The notes beneath the pieces were generated by a model. That model ran no database searches. It had not been told where the DNA came from and worked only from the letters and a program-made list of their open reading frames with translations. The translations under genes were made by a program, and so were the position numbers. A stretch of 32,719 bases of DNA. Source: JBFXAF01 sp050178915. GTDB taxonomy: Bacteria; Pseudomonadota; Alphaproteobacteria; Rhizobiales; Rhizobiaceae. Positions 1 to 6,953 of the stretch are shown piece after piece. How positions within the stretch are numbered: position 1 is the stretch's first letter; each line of letters begins with the position of its first letter. The stretch is from positions 1 to 32,719 of the forward strand of contig JBFXFO010000029.1 in assembly GCA_050178915.1 (NCBI GenBank). The letters run 5' to 3'.

Positions 1-115
1 GGTCATCTCCAGGTCGGCTAGCCGGCGACCGGCCGGGCACGCCATTTCCATCAGCGGATCGAACAGCAACTATTCCCCGAACGCCTGGAACTCTTAACCT
101 CCTGCTAACCCTTGC

Positions 116-135
116 TGCCGCCGGGAACGGCGGCA
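116..135. other. Inverted repeat in the left-edge intergenic region
   Basis: Seven-base arms TGCCGCC and GGCGGCA enclose a six-base loop (gggaac). No T-run follows on either strand, so a Rho-independent terminator is not well supported; it could close an upstream transcription unit that lies outside the window. In the remaining left edge (1-147) no convincing gene is seen: all short open stretches lack a start with a ribosome binding site. Confidence 0.35.
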
Positions 136-147
136 AATCACTTGCGC

Positions 148-180
148 TTGACGTGAACAAAAATAGAACATAGAACGAAC
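148..180 (+). promoter_or_regulatory. SOS promoter with tandem LexA boxes
   Basis: A -35 element TTGACG (148-153) is followed after 17 bases by a weak -10 candidate TAGAAC (171-176). GAAC occurs at 155, 166 and 177, each exactly 11 bases apart, so there are two overlapping copies of GAAC-N7-GAAC (155-169 and 166-180), the established LexA operator of alphaproteobacteria (GTTC-N7-GTTC on the other strand). A further GAAC at 173 is out of register. The boxes cover the spacer and the -10, so bound LexA would block RNA polymerase. The predicted start near 183 leaves a leader of about 20 bases to the small gene at 203. The sites are seen directly; LexA binding is inferred from the consensus. Confidence 0.85.
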
Positions 181-202
181 ATACGGGAAAACGGAGGGTC
201 AC

Positions 203-289
203 ATGACCGAAATCTTCCAGGATGTTGTCTCGCTCGTCTGCATGAGCACCTTCGTCGTGTGCATGGCGATTTGGATCGGCGCGCTCTGA
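203..289 (+). CDS. 28-residue SOS-controlled membrane microprotein (SidA/TisB-like by size and context)
   Basis: This tiny gene reads from ATG 203 to TGA 289. A strong ribosome binding site, ACGGAGGG (191-198), sits five bases before the start. The peptide begins with a short acidic segment (MTEIFQD) and continues as one hydrophobic stretch from about residue 8 to 28 (VVSLVCMSTFVVCMAIW and IGAL), long enough to cross the inner membrane once; it has two cysteines. It has no basic residue. The promoter just upstream carries tandem LexA boxes, so the peptide should be made during DNA damage. Known SOS membrane peptides of this size are Caulobacter SidA (29 residues, stops division through FtsW/FtsN) and E. 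coli TisB (29 residues, depolarises the membrane). I infer a similar role and claim no homology. The site-2-protease gene begins 70 bases downstream on the same strand and may be co-transcribed. Confidence 0.72.
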   Translation: MTEIFQDVVSLVCMSTFVVCMAIWIGAL

Positions 290-328
290 CGCGGGTCCGT
301 TAAATGTTTTTTGCCGCGACCGCGGCTA

Positions 329-350
329 GGCTCCGCGCCGCGTCGGAGCC
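329..350 (+). other. Hairpin covering the ribosome binding site of the S2P gene
   Basis: GGCTCCG (329-335) and CGGAGCC (344-350) form a seven-base stem with an eight-base loop. The 3' arm contains the only plausible Shine-Dalgarno core (GGAG, 345-348) for the GTG start at 360. Folding would hide it. The hairpin could also be a weak terminator for the 28-residue gene, but no T-run follows. Confidence 0.4.
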
Positions 351-359
351 TTCCGCACA

Positions 360-1622
360 GTGTCGCCGTTCGTCATCGCCCTGCTGGTCGCTGCCAATAT
401 CGGATTGATCTACGCGCTGCTTGCGCTGCCGCTTGGGCTGCGCAACATCCGACTGTCGGCGCGGATCGATGCGTCCCGCCAGCGCCTGTGGAGTGCGCTC
501 TGGCCGCTTGGCGACGATGCCGGATGGTCGGGCGAGGTACTGGCGGTGGATCGCACCGCCGACGGCGACAGCCTGCTGCGCATGCGTCTCGGCTGGGAAG
601 GACGCGACGGCACGCCGATCGAGCGCACCGTGACGCTGGAGGATGTCGTGGAGGGCGAGCGCTACACACTGCGCGTCGTCGATGACACCTCTCTCGATCC
701 AGCCTTCTGGTCGGATTATCGCGAGACGGTCGAATTTGCCGGAGGCGATGCGGGCGCGGGCACATATGTCACGCTCGGCCGTACCGACCGCTATCGCGGA
801 CTGGCGTTTCTGGTCTTTCGCTACTTCGCGCTGCGCCGGCAACGCGCCAAGCTGAAGCTGTGGGCGGAGACCGGCCGGTACCGCAAGGGCGGACTGTTTG
901 AGCATCCGCTGAGCCATGCCGGCTTTGCCCTTCTCTCCGTCGTGCTGCTCTGGCCGCTCTTCGGCCTCGACTTCGGCGGGCTGGTGCTCGCCTCCGCGCT
1001 GACCGCCGCCGTGTTCCTGCACGAACTTGGCCATCTCGCTGCCTTCAGGCTGATGAGACACCGCCGCGTGCGCATGATCTTCATCCCGATCCTTGGCGGC
1101 ATCGCCATCGGGGGACGGCCCTACGACAGCCGCTTCGAGGTCGCCTTCGTGGCGCTGATGGGCGCGGGCTTCTCCGCCTTTCTTGTCCCGATCATGATTG
1201 CCATCAGCAACGCCGCGACAAGCTCCGGCGCGGCCGGGCTGTCGGCGTGGTTCGCGGCACTCGCCGGCTGTGCAGCGCTGTTCAACATCGCAAACCTCGT
1301 GCCGGTGTGGAAGTTCGATGGTGGTCAGGTGCTCCGCCAGCTTTTCGTGCGCCCGTTGACGCTGGCCGTGGCGTCCTTCGTGCTGCTGTCCGCATTCCTG
1401 GTGCTCGCCGCCGCGGCGGGATTTCCGCGCCACGCGCTGGTCGCAGCCGGCGCGGTTTTCGCCTTGCTCAGCCTGATCACAGGCGGACAGTCGTGGAAGC
1501 CGCGCAAGGAGCTGAAGCCGATCAGCGGCCGCGAACAGCTGGCTGTTGCAGCGGCGCTCGCCGCGGTCTTCGCCATCCACGGATATGGCGTGCTCTGGGC
1601 GGCCGCGAAGCTGGCAGTCTGA
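360..1622 (+). CDS. SRPBCC-domain / site-2 protease (M50) fusion membrane protein
   Basis: A 420-residue protein with a GTG start preceded by GGAG. After an N-terminal membrane segment (about 4-25) comes a soluble part (about 30-175) that looks like an SRPBCC (START-like) ligand-binding fold. From about residue 185 on it is a multi-pass membrane protein with the zinc site HELGH at 221-225 and the second site-2-protease motif, NLVPVWKFDGG at 312-322, whose Asp320 supplies the third zinc ligand. Such proteases cut transmembrane segments inside the membrane (as RseP and SpoIVFB do). The SRPBCC-S2P order is not the usual PDZ or CBS arrangement. The substrate is unknown. The upstream neighbour on the same strand is the SOS-controlled single-span peptide, which makes that peptide a candidate substrate (inference only). 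The stop lies two bases from the stop of the convergent ggt gene. Confidence 0.85.
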   Translation: MSPFVIALLVAANIGLIYALLALPLGLRNIRLSARIDASRQRLWSALWPLGDDAGWSGEVLAVDRTADGDSLLRMRLGWEGRDGTPIERTVTLEDVVEGERYTLRVVDDTSLDPAFWSDYRETVEFAGGDAGAGTYVTLGRTDRYRGLAFLVFRYFALRRQRAKLKLWAETGRYRKGGLFEHPLSHAGFALLSVVLLWPLFGLDFGGLVLASALTAAVFLHELGHLAAFRLMRHRRVRMIFIPILGGIAIGGRPYDSRFEVAFVALMGAGFSAFLVPIMIAISNAATSSGAAGLSAWFAALAGCAALFNIANLVPVWKFDGGQVLRQLFVRPLTLAVASFVLLSAFLVLAAAAGFPRHALVAAGAVFALLSLITGGQSWKPRKELKPISGREQLAVAAALAAVFAIHGYGVLWAAAKLAV

Positions 1623-1624
1623 GG

Positions 1625-3370
1625 CTAGTCGCCGAGCGCCACGCCTTCGCGGCGCGGATCGGCGCCGCCGACAAGGCCCTGTGGCGTGATGGCGATGCCG
1701 TGCAGCCCGGAGTTCAGCTCCGTCGTCTCGGTCTCGTAGCCGAGCGCCTGCAGATCGTCGGCAAACGCCTCGGCGGAGGTACCCGCTTCGAGCTGGTATT
1801 TGCCGAAACGGTTCGCCAGATGCGGCTTCGCCACCGCCTGCTGCATGTCGAGGTTCCAGTCGATCAGCCCGATCAGCGCATTCGCCACGTAGGGGATGAT
1901 GCTGGAGCCGCCGGGCGAGCCGAGCGCGAGGACCGGCTTGCCGTCCTTCATCACGATGGTCGGCGCCATCGAAGAGCGGGGCCGCTTGCGTGGCTCGACG
2001 CGATTCGCGACGGCCTGTCCGTCGCGCTCGGGCGCGAAGGAAAAGTCGGTCAGCTGGTTGTTGAGCAGGAACCCGGCGACCATCTGGTGCGAGCCGAAGG
2101 CGGTCTCGATCGTCGTCGTCATCGACGCGACATTGCCGGCCGCATCGACAACGACGATGTGCGACGTCGATGGCAGTTCATAGGGGATGCCGTCGATCCT
2201 GAGCTCCGCCTTGTCCCATGGAGGCTCGCCCGCGGTCACGGCGTCGGCGGGCAACGCGGTTGGCCGGCGGATCAGTTGCGAGCGCGATTTCAGATAGGCC
2301 GGGTCGAGCATGCCTTTCGGAATGCTGACGAATTCGGGGTCGCCGAGATAACGTTCGCGGTCGGCGAAGGCGAGGCGCGTTGCATCGCCGATGATCCGCC
2401 AGCTTTCCGGATCGTCCTTGCCGAGCGTGCCGATCTCGTATGGCTCGATCAGCCCGAGGATCTGGCCGATGGCGATCGCGCCGGAGGAGGGCGGGCCCAT
2501 GCCGCAGACGTCGAAGCCGCGATAGGGCGCGCAGACGGCGGCGTATTCGCGCACTTCATACGCGCTGAGGTCCGCAACGGTCATCCTGCCCGGATTGGTC
2601 GGATGGCCGGTGACGGCGGCCACGATCTTCTGCGCCAGCGGGCCTGAGTAGAATGCACCAGCGCCATCGCGCGCCAGCAGCTTCAGCGTCTCGGCATAAT
2701 CGGGATTGCGCAGCACCGTGCCGGTGGCGAGCGGCTTGCCGGCGGCGTCGAGGAAGTAGGCTCGTGCCGCGGGCTCGCTGGCGAGGCTGTCGACATCGTC
2801 GGCAATCAGCGCGTTCAGCCTCGGCGAAACCGCAAACCCCTTCTCGGCCAGCGCGACCGCCTGCTCGAAGCCGACGTCCCAGGGCAGTTTGCCGAAGCGC
2901 GCGTGCAGCGTCTGCAGGAGCAGCGGCACGCCGGGCACCCCGACCGAACGGCCACCCACCACCGCCGTCCAGAAATCCATCGGCTTGCCGTCAGGCCCGA
3001 GGAAGAGGTCCGGCGTGGCCGCGGCCGGCGCCGTCTCGCGCGCGTTGAATGTGGTGAGCTGACGCGTCTGCGCATCGAACCAGACGACGAAGGCGCCGCC
3101 GCCGAGGCCCGACGATTGCGGCTCGACCAGGCCCAGCACGGTCTGGATGGCGATCAGCGCATCCGCTGCGCTGCCGCCCTTGCGCAACGCATCGAGTCCG
3201 GCCTGCGCCGCGAGCGGGTTGGCGGCGACGACCATCTGTTTCGTGGCGTGGGCGGCTTCCTTCGCTTCGATGCCGGTGTCCGGCTCCGGCGCGATGACGT
3301 CGCTCGACTGCTGCGCCAGCGCCGGCATGGCCGCAAGCGACAGCGCGATCCCGGCCAGCAGTGAACGCAT
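1625..3370 (-). CDS. ggt: Gamma-glutamyltransferase
   Basis: A 581-residue periplasmic enzyme that cleaves glutathione and other gamma-glutamyl compounds and transfers the glutamyl group to amino acids or water. An N-terminal signal peptide (MRSLLAGIALSLAAMPALAQ) is followed by the large subunit. The precursor cuts itself before the nucleophile Thr402 (in STSH), giving a small subunit of about 180 residues. Other family motifs are GFLLNNQLTDFS and GSPGGSSIIPY. The open frame extends far upstream, but the ATG at 3370 has AGGAG before it and begins the signal peptide. That ATG shares one base with the lipB stop (TGATG), so the two genes are translationally coupled. The link between lipoate transfer and glutathione use is not obvious. 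Confidence 0.95.
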   Translation of the reverse strand: MRSLLAGIALSLAAMPALAQQSSDVIAPEPDTGIEAKEAAHATKQMVVAANPLAAQAGLDALRKGGSAADALIAIQTVLGLVEPQSSGLGGGAFVVWFDAQTRQLTTFNARETAPAAATPDLFLGPDGKPMDFWTAVVGGRSVGVPGVPLLLQTLHARFGKLPWDVGFEQAVALAEKGFAVSPRLNALIADDVDSLASEPAARAYFLDAAGKPLATGTVLRNPDYAETLKLLARDGAGAFYSGPLAQKIVAAVTGHPTNPGRMTVADLSAYEVREYAAVCAPYRGFDVCGMGPPSSGAIAIGQILGLIEPYEIGTLGKDDPESWRIIGDATRLAFADRERYLGDPEFVSIPKGMLDPAYLKSRSQLIRRPTALPADAVTAGEPPWDKAELRIDGIPYELPSTSHIVVVDAAGNVASMTTTIETAFGSHQMVAGFLLNNQLTDFSFAPERDGQAVANRVEPRKRPRSSMAPTIVMKDGKPVLALGSPGGSSIIPYVANALIGLIDWNLDMQQAVAKPHLANRFGKYQLEAGTSAEAFADDLQALGYETETTELNSGLHGIAITPQGLVGGADPRREGVALGD

Positions 3371-4125
3371 CAGGCTCTCCTGCGAAGCGGGATTGGAGCG
3401 CTTGATCCGATGCCTGATTCGACCGGGCCGAACAGGGCGACGAAAGCATCCTTCAGGGCGAGATCGAGGTCGGCCATCGTCACCGGCAGGCCGAGATCGA
3501 CGAGGCTGGTGACGCCGTGCCCGCGCACGCCGCATGGCACGATGCCGCCGAAGTGTTCGAGTTCGGGCTCGACGTTGATGGCGATGCCGTGAAAGCTCAC
3601 CCAGCGCCGCAGCCGGATGCCGATCGCCGCGATCTTGTCTTCGGCCGGAGTTCCGTCGCCAAGCGGCGGCTTCTCCGGCCGCGCCACCCAGACGCCGACG
3701 CGGTCCTCGCGCCGTTCGCCGCGCACATTGAAGGCGGCGAGGCTGCGAATGATCCACTCTTCCAGCGCCGTCACGAAAGCGCGCACGTCCTCGCGCCGGC
3801 GCTTCAGGTCGAGCATGACATAGGCCACGCGCTGGCCCGGCCCGTGATAGGTGTATTCGCCGCCGCGACCTGCATCGAAGACGGGGAAGCGGTTGCCGTC
3901 GAGCAGGTCGTCCGCCTTCGCCGAGGTCCCGGCGGTGTAGAGCGGGGGATGCTCTACCAGCCACACCATCTCACGGGCGTCACCGTCGCGAATCTGTGCC
4001 GCGCGCTGCTCCATGAACGCGAGCGCGTCCTCGTAAGCGGTGAGCCCACGTTCGATGCGCCACTCGACCGGCGCGGAGCCGGAGGCGGGGAGGAAGGCTG
4101 GAGAAATCTGGCTGCGTCCGGTCAT
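3370..4125 (-). CDS. lipB: Octanoyltransferase (lipoyl(octanoyl) transferase)
   Basis: A 251-residue cytoplasmic enzyme that moves octanoyl groups from acyl carrier protein to lipoyl domains of the 2-oxoacid dehydrogenases and the glycine cleavage H protein. The catalytic pair is visible: Lys164 in EDKIAAIGIR and Cys198 in VPCGVRGHGVTSL. Family motifs GGEYTYHGPGQ and FHGIAINV are also present. The frame could start further upstream, but the ATG at 4125 with AAGGG upstream gives the normal family length. It is the first gene of a minus-strand pair with ggt, to which it is joined by a one-base stop/start overlap. Confidence 0.95.
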   Translation of the reverse strand: MTGRSQISPAFLPASGSAPVEWRIERGLTAYEDALAFMEQRAAQIRDGDAREMVWLVEHPPLYTAGTSAKADDLLDGNRFPVFDAGRGGEYTYHGPGQRVAYVMLDLKRRREDVRAFVTALEEWIIRSLAAFNVRGERREDRVGVWVARPEKPPLGDGTPAEDKIAAIGIRLRRWVSFHGIAINVEPELEHFGGIVPCGVRGHGVTSLVDLGLPVTMADLDLALKDAFVALFGPVESGIGSSAPIPLRRRA

Positions 4126-4251
4126 GCCTGCGGCCCTTGGGAACCGTCGCCCGCAATATGGAGGCTGGGGCTGCGAACGTCCAGTTGGCAAGGGTTGCGG
4201 GACCGTCTCCACGCAGGAGTTCGGATGCAGGATTTTGTCCCTGAACCACAC

Positions 4252-4280
4252 TTGTTTCGCAGAAACCGATTTGCTACATG
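4252..4280 (+). promoter_or_regulatory. Likely promoter of the tRNA-Leu gene
   Basis: TTGTTT (4252-4257), a 17-base spacer and TACATG (4275-4280) lie 35 bases before the mature tRNA 5' end. The spacing fits a sigma-70 promoter, but both boxes are imperfect. Confidence 0.4.
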
Positions 4281-4314
4281 CGCCGGGCCGGTTCGACCGG
4301 CTCTTGCGCGGCGT

Positions 4315-4399
4315 GCGGTCGTGGCGGAATTGGTAGACGCGCAGCGTTGAGGTCGCTGTGGGGCAACCCGTGGAAGTTCGAGTCTTCTCGACCGCACCA
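4315..4399 (+). tRNA. tRNA-Leu (anticodon GAG)
   Basis: An 85-base tRNA with encoded CCA. Acceptor arms GCGGTCG (4315-4321) and CGACCGC (4389-4395) pair fully, followed by A and CCA (4397-4399). The D arm has GGTAGAC, the anticodon arm is CAGCG-TTGAGGT-CGCTG with GAG at the centre, there is a long variable arm typical of class II tRNAs, and the T loop reads GTTCGAGTC. It decodes CUC and CUU leucine codons. It stands between lipB (minus) and the GNAT gene (minus). No integrase or broken tRNA copy is nearby. Confidence 0.97.
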
Positions 4400-4410
4400 G
4401 CCGCCGCTCT

Positions 4411-4917
4411 TCAGAGCCTCAATTCGTAGTATCTCAGCCAGTCGCGCATGTCCTCGGGCACGTCGTAGTAGGGTGCTATGGGCCGGAATCCGGCCTTTTC
4501 ATAAAGCGCCATCGCTTCGGGCTGATGCATCGAGGTATCGAGTCGCATGATGCTGTATCCGGCGGCTCGGGCATCCTCGATCAGCCGCTTCACCAGCGCA
4601 TCGCCGACACCCTTCCCACGCGCCTGTGCCGTCACGAACATGCGCTTCATCTCACAGACGCCGTCACCGAGGTCGCGCATGCCGACGCAGCCAAGCGCGG
4701 CGCCATTGTCCTGTGCCAGCAGCAGGCTGCCGGCTGGCGGCGCGTAGCGGCCGGGCAGTCCGGCGAGTTCGGGCTCGAACATGCTGGGGTGGAAGTAGCG
4801 GTTCACCCGCTCGATGTCGTCCACCAGGCGGATGCGTGCCCATTCGACGAAGGCGCGGATGAGGACGCGTACGGCGTCCAGTTGTTCAGGCGTCCGGGCC
4901 TGCACGATCTCGACCAT
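4411..4917 (-). CDS. GNAT-family N-acetyltransferase
   Basis: A 168-residue protein. The acetyl-CoA pyrophosphate-binding motif A is seen at about residues 97-106 as QARGKGVGDA, followed by the helix LVKRLIEDARAAGY and a C-terminal ALYEKAGFRP segment, all standard for GNAT enzymes. The substrate cannot be read from sequence; it may be a small amine or amino acid. The ATG at 4917 is the natural start. The gene ends 11 bases from the tRNA 3' end and is transcribed towards it. It is divergent from mgtE with a gap of 144 bases. Confidence 0.88.
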   Translation of the reverse strand: MVEIVQARTPEQLDAVRVLIRAFVEWARIRLVDDIERVNRYFHPSMFEPELAGLPGRYAPPAGSLLLAQDNGAALGCVGMRDLGDGVCEMKRMFVTAQARGKGVGDALVKRLIEDARAAGYSIMRLDTSMHQPEAMALYEKAGFRPIAPYYDVPEDMRDWLRYYELRL

Positions 4918-5061
4918 CGCACCCTCGCTAGGCTGCCTTCAGCATAGCACCTTCACTGCGGATTGCATCTGTCCTGCGGCGCGGCGCTTTTTGTTTGAAA
5001 TGCCAGACGCTTGAGCGCAAAGAGGGTGGCCTTTTCCCGCTTCGCCAGCCGAGGGGCGCCG

Positions 5062-6471
5062 ATGGAAGCAAACGAACAGCAGACGGCGGCCGCCCCGGAC
5101 GAACGCCACGCCGACATCTACGACGATGGCGGCGCCATCCGTTCGGCATTTCTGGCGCAGGTCGGCGCGGCGATCGCCGATCGCGACATTCTCACCCTGA
5201 AGCAGGATGTCGGCCGGCTGCACCAGTCCGAGCTGGGCGACCTGCTCGAAGCGATGCTGCCCGACCAGCGCCAGGCGCTGGTCTCGCTGCTCGGCAGGGA
5301 CTTCGACTTCTCGGCGCTCACCGAGGTGGACGAGGCGATCCGCATGGAGATCGTCGATCAGCTCCCCAACGAGCAGATCGCCGAGGCCGTGCAGGAACTC
5401 GATTCCGACGACGCGGTCTACATCCTGGAGGATCTCGACGAGGAGGATCAGGAGGAGATCCTCGCGCAGCTGCCGTTCACGGAACGCATCCGCCTGCGCC
5501 GCGCGCTCGATTATCCGGAAGAGACCGCCGGCCGGCGCATGCAGACCGAGTTCGTGGCGGTGCCGCCATTCTGGACCGTCGGCCAGACCATCGACTACAT
5601 GCGCGAGGACCAGAACCTGCCGGAGCGGTTCAGCCAGATCTTCGTCATCGATCCGACCTTCAAGCTGCTTGGCGCCGTCGACCTCGACCAGATCCTGCGC
5701 ACCAAGCGCACGGTCAAGATCGGCGACATCATGCACGAGACGCGCCACGCGATCCCGGCGACGATGGACCAGGAGGAGGCGGCGCACGAGTTCGAGCAGT
5801 ACGATCTGCTCTCGGCCGCCGTCGTCGACGAGAATGAGCGGCTGGTCGGCGTGCTGACCATCGACGACGTCGTCGACGTCATCCAGCAGGAAGCCGAGGA
5901 AGATCTGCTGCGCATGGGCGGCGTCGGTGACGAGGAGCTGTCCGACACCATTCTGGCCACCTCGCGTTCCCGCGTCCCGTGGCTGCTGGTCAATCTGCTC
6001 ACCGCTTTCCTCGCGGCGTCGGTGATCGGTCTGTTTGACGCGACGATCGAGCAGATCGTGGCGCTGGCGGTGCTCATGCCGATCGTCGCCGGCATGGGCG
6101 GCAACGCCGGTTCCCAGACGATGACCGTGACGGTGCGCGCGCTCGCGACGCGCGACATCGACATCTACAATGCCGGGCGCATCATCCGCCGCGAAATGGG
6201 CGTCGGCCTGATCAACGGCATCGTCTTCGCGCTGCTGGTCGGCACCGTCGCCGGCCTCTGGTTCGAGGTGCATATCGGCCTGATCATCGCCGCCGCCATG
6301 ATCATCAACCTCTTCGTCGCCGCGCTCGCCGGCATCCTTATTCCGCTGCTGCTGCACCGCGTTGGCGCCGATCCGGCGGTGTCGTCGGCGGTGTTCGTCA
6401 CGGCTGTGACCGACGTGGTCGGCTTCTCCGCGTTCCTCGGCATCGCCGCCTGGTGGTTTGGCATTGCCTGA
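5062..6471 (+). CDS. mgtE: Magnesium transporter MgtE
   Basis: A 469-residue inner-membrane Mg2+ channel/transporter. In order: an N-terminal alpha-helical MgtE domain with acidic stretches (about 40-145), a pair of CBS domains (about 150-270) that sense cytoplasmic Mg2+, and five membrane helices (about 300-469). The pore motif GGNAGSQT includes G347-N348-A349-G350, and the last helix has VTDVVGF with the Asp expected to coordinate Mg2+. A TTG 51 bases upstream is also in frame, but ATG 5062 has GAGGGG (5051-5056) at good distance. No Mg2+ riboswitch was recognised in the short upstream gap. Confidence 0.95.
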   Translation: MEANEQQTAAAPDERHADIYDDGGAIRSAFLAQVGAAIADRDILTLKQDVGRLHQSELGDLLEAMLPDQRQALVSLLGRDFDFSALTEVDEAIRMEIVDQLPNEQIAEAVQELDSDDAVYILEDLDEEDQEEILAQLPFTERIRLRRALDYPEETAGRRMQTEFVAVPPFWTVGQTIDYMREDQNLPERFSQIFVIDPTFKLLGAVDLDQILRTKRTVKIGDIMHETRHAIPATMDQEEAAHEFEQYDLLSAAVVDENERLVGVLTIDDVVDVIQQEAEEDLLRMGGVGDEELSDTILATSRSRVPWLLVNLLTAFLAASVIGLFDATIEQIVALAVLMPIVAGMGGNAGSQTMTVTVRALATRDIDIYNAGRIIRREMGVGLINGIVFALLVGTVAGLWFEVHIGLIIAAAMIINLFVAALAGILIPLLLHRVGADPAVSSAVFVTAVTDVVGFSAFLGIAAWWFGIA

Positions 6472-6492
6472 AAGTCAGGCAGGCCGCCTCAA

Positions 6493-6514
6493 TTGACTTT
6501 TACGTAAACGCCAT
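6493..6514 (+). promoter_or_regulatory. Palindromic operator at the MerR-gene promoter
   Basis: The core TTTACGTAAA (6499-6508) is a perfect ten-base palindrome. Extended to 6494-6513, eight of ten base pairs are symmetric. It starts at a TTGACT element (6493-6498) that could serve as -35. MerR proteins bind palindromes between -35 and -10, so self-regulation by the gene 43 bases downstream is likely. No clear -10 could be fixed. Confidence 0.55.
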
Positions 6515-6556
6515 GCGAGACTCCCGGCCAATGGAATCGGGTGTTTGCGACAGGCG

Positions 6557-6943
6557 ATGCGGGAATATTATTCGATCACCGAACTGACCCGCGAGTTCGA
6601 CATCTCCACCCGCACGCTTCGTTTCTACGAGGATGAGGGGCTCGTGCAGCCCGTCCGCCGCGGGCGCACGCGGCTCTTCCGGCCCTCCGACCGTCATCTC
6701 ATCAAGCAGATCATGCGCGGCAAGCGCCTCGGCTTCTCGATCAACGAGATCCGCGAGATCATCCAGATGTACAAGGCGCCGCCCGGCGAGGTGGGCCAGC
6801 TGAAGCTGATGATCAAGCGCATCGAGGAGAAGCGCGAAGATCTGCGGCAGAAGCGCCGCGATCTCGAGGAAACGCTGGCGGAACTCGACCAGGCGGAAGA
6901 GTCCTGCGTCGAGCGGCTGGTCGAGCTCGGCGTGAATACCTGA
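6557..6943 (+). CDS. MerR-family transcriptional regulator
   Basis: A 128-residue DNA-binding protein. The winged-helix part is at the N-terminus (YYSITELTREFDISTRTLRF, then YEDEGL), followed by a dimerising coiled coil rich in Glu, Lys and Arg (about 75-120). The C-terminal effector part is very short and has no metal-binding cysteine cluster of the MerR/CueR type, only one Cys near the end. The lineage looks like the LiuR-type MerR proteins that control branched-chain amino acid or fatty acid breakdown, but no such genes lie nearby. The ATG at 6557 gives the family start; a TTG at 6545 is in frame too and neither has a strong ribosome binding site. It converges on deoD with a gap of 10 bases. 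Confidence 0.85.
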   Translation: MREYYSITELTREFDISTRTLRFYEDEGLVQPVRRGRTRLFRPSDRHLIKQIMRGKRLGFSINEIREIIQMYKAPPGEVGQLKLMIKRIEEKREDLRQKRRDLEETLAELDQAEESCVERLVELGVNT

Positions 6944-6953
6944 TGGCGGCCGC

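Noticed and set aside
79..91. GAAC pair upstream of the SOS promoter (79 and 88)
   Set aside because: The repeats are 9 bases apart, not 11, so it is not a LexA operator.
300..1580. Long minus-strand open frame opposite the S2P gene
   Set aside because: A shadow frame in GC-rich DNA; the opposite strand encodes clear protease motifs and this frame is low-complexity Arg/Gln/Ala.
3371..3964. N-terminal extension of ggt to give a 779-residue protein
   Set aside because: It runs through lipB in another frame and would put the signal peptide in the middle of the protein.
4315..4399. tRNA-Leu as an integration site of a mobile element
   Set aside because: No integrase, no direct repeat of the tRNA end and no foreign-looking genes nearby.
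4939..6357. 472-codon minus-strand frame opposite mgtE
   Set aside because: Composition is typical of an antisense shadow; mgtE is unambiguous.
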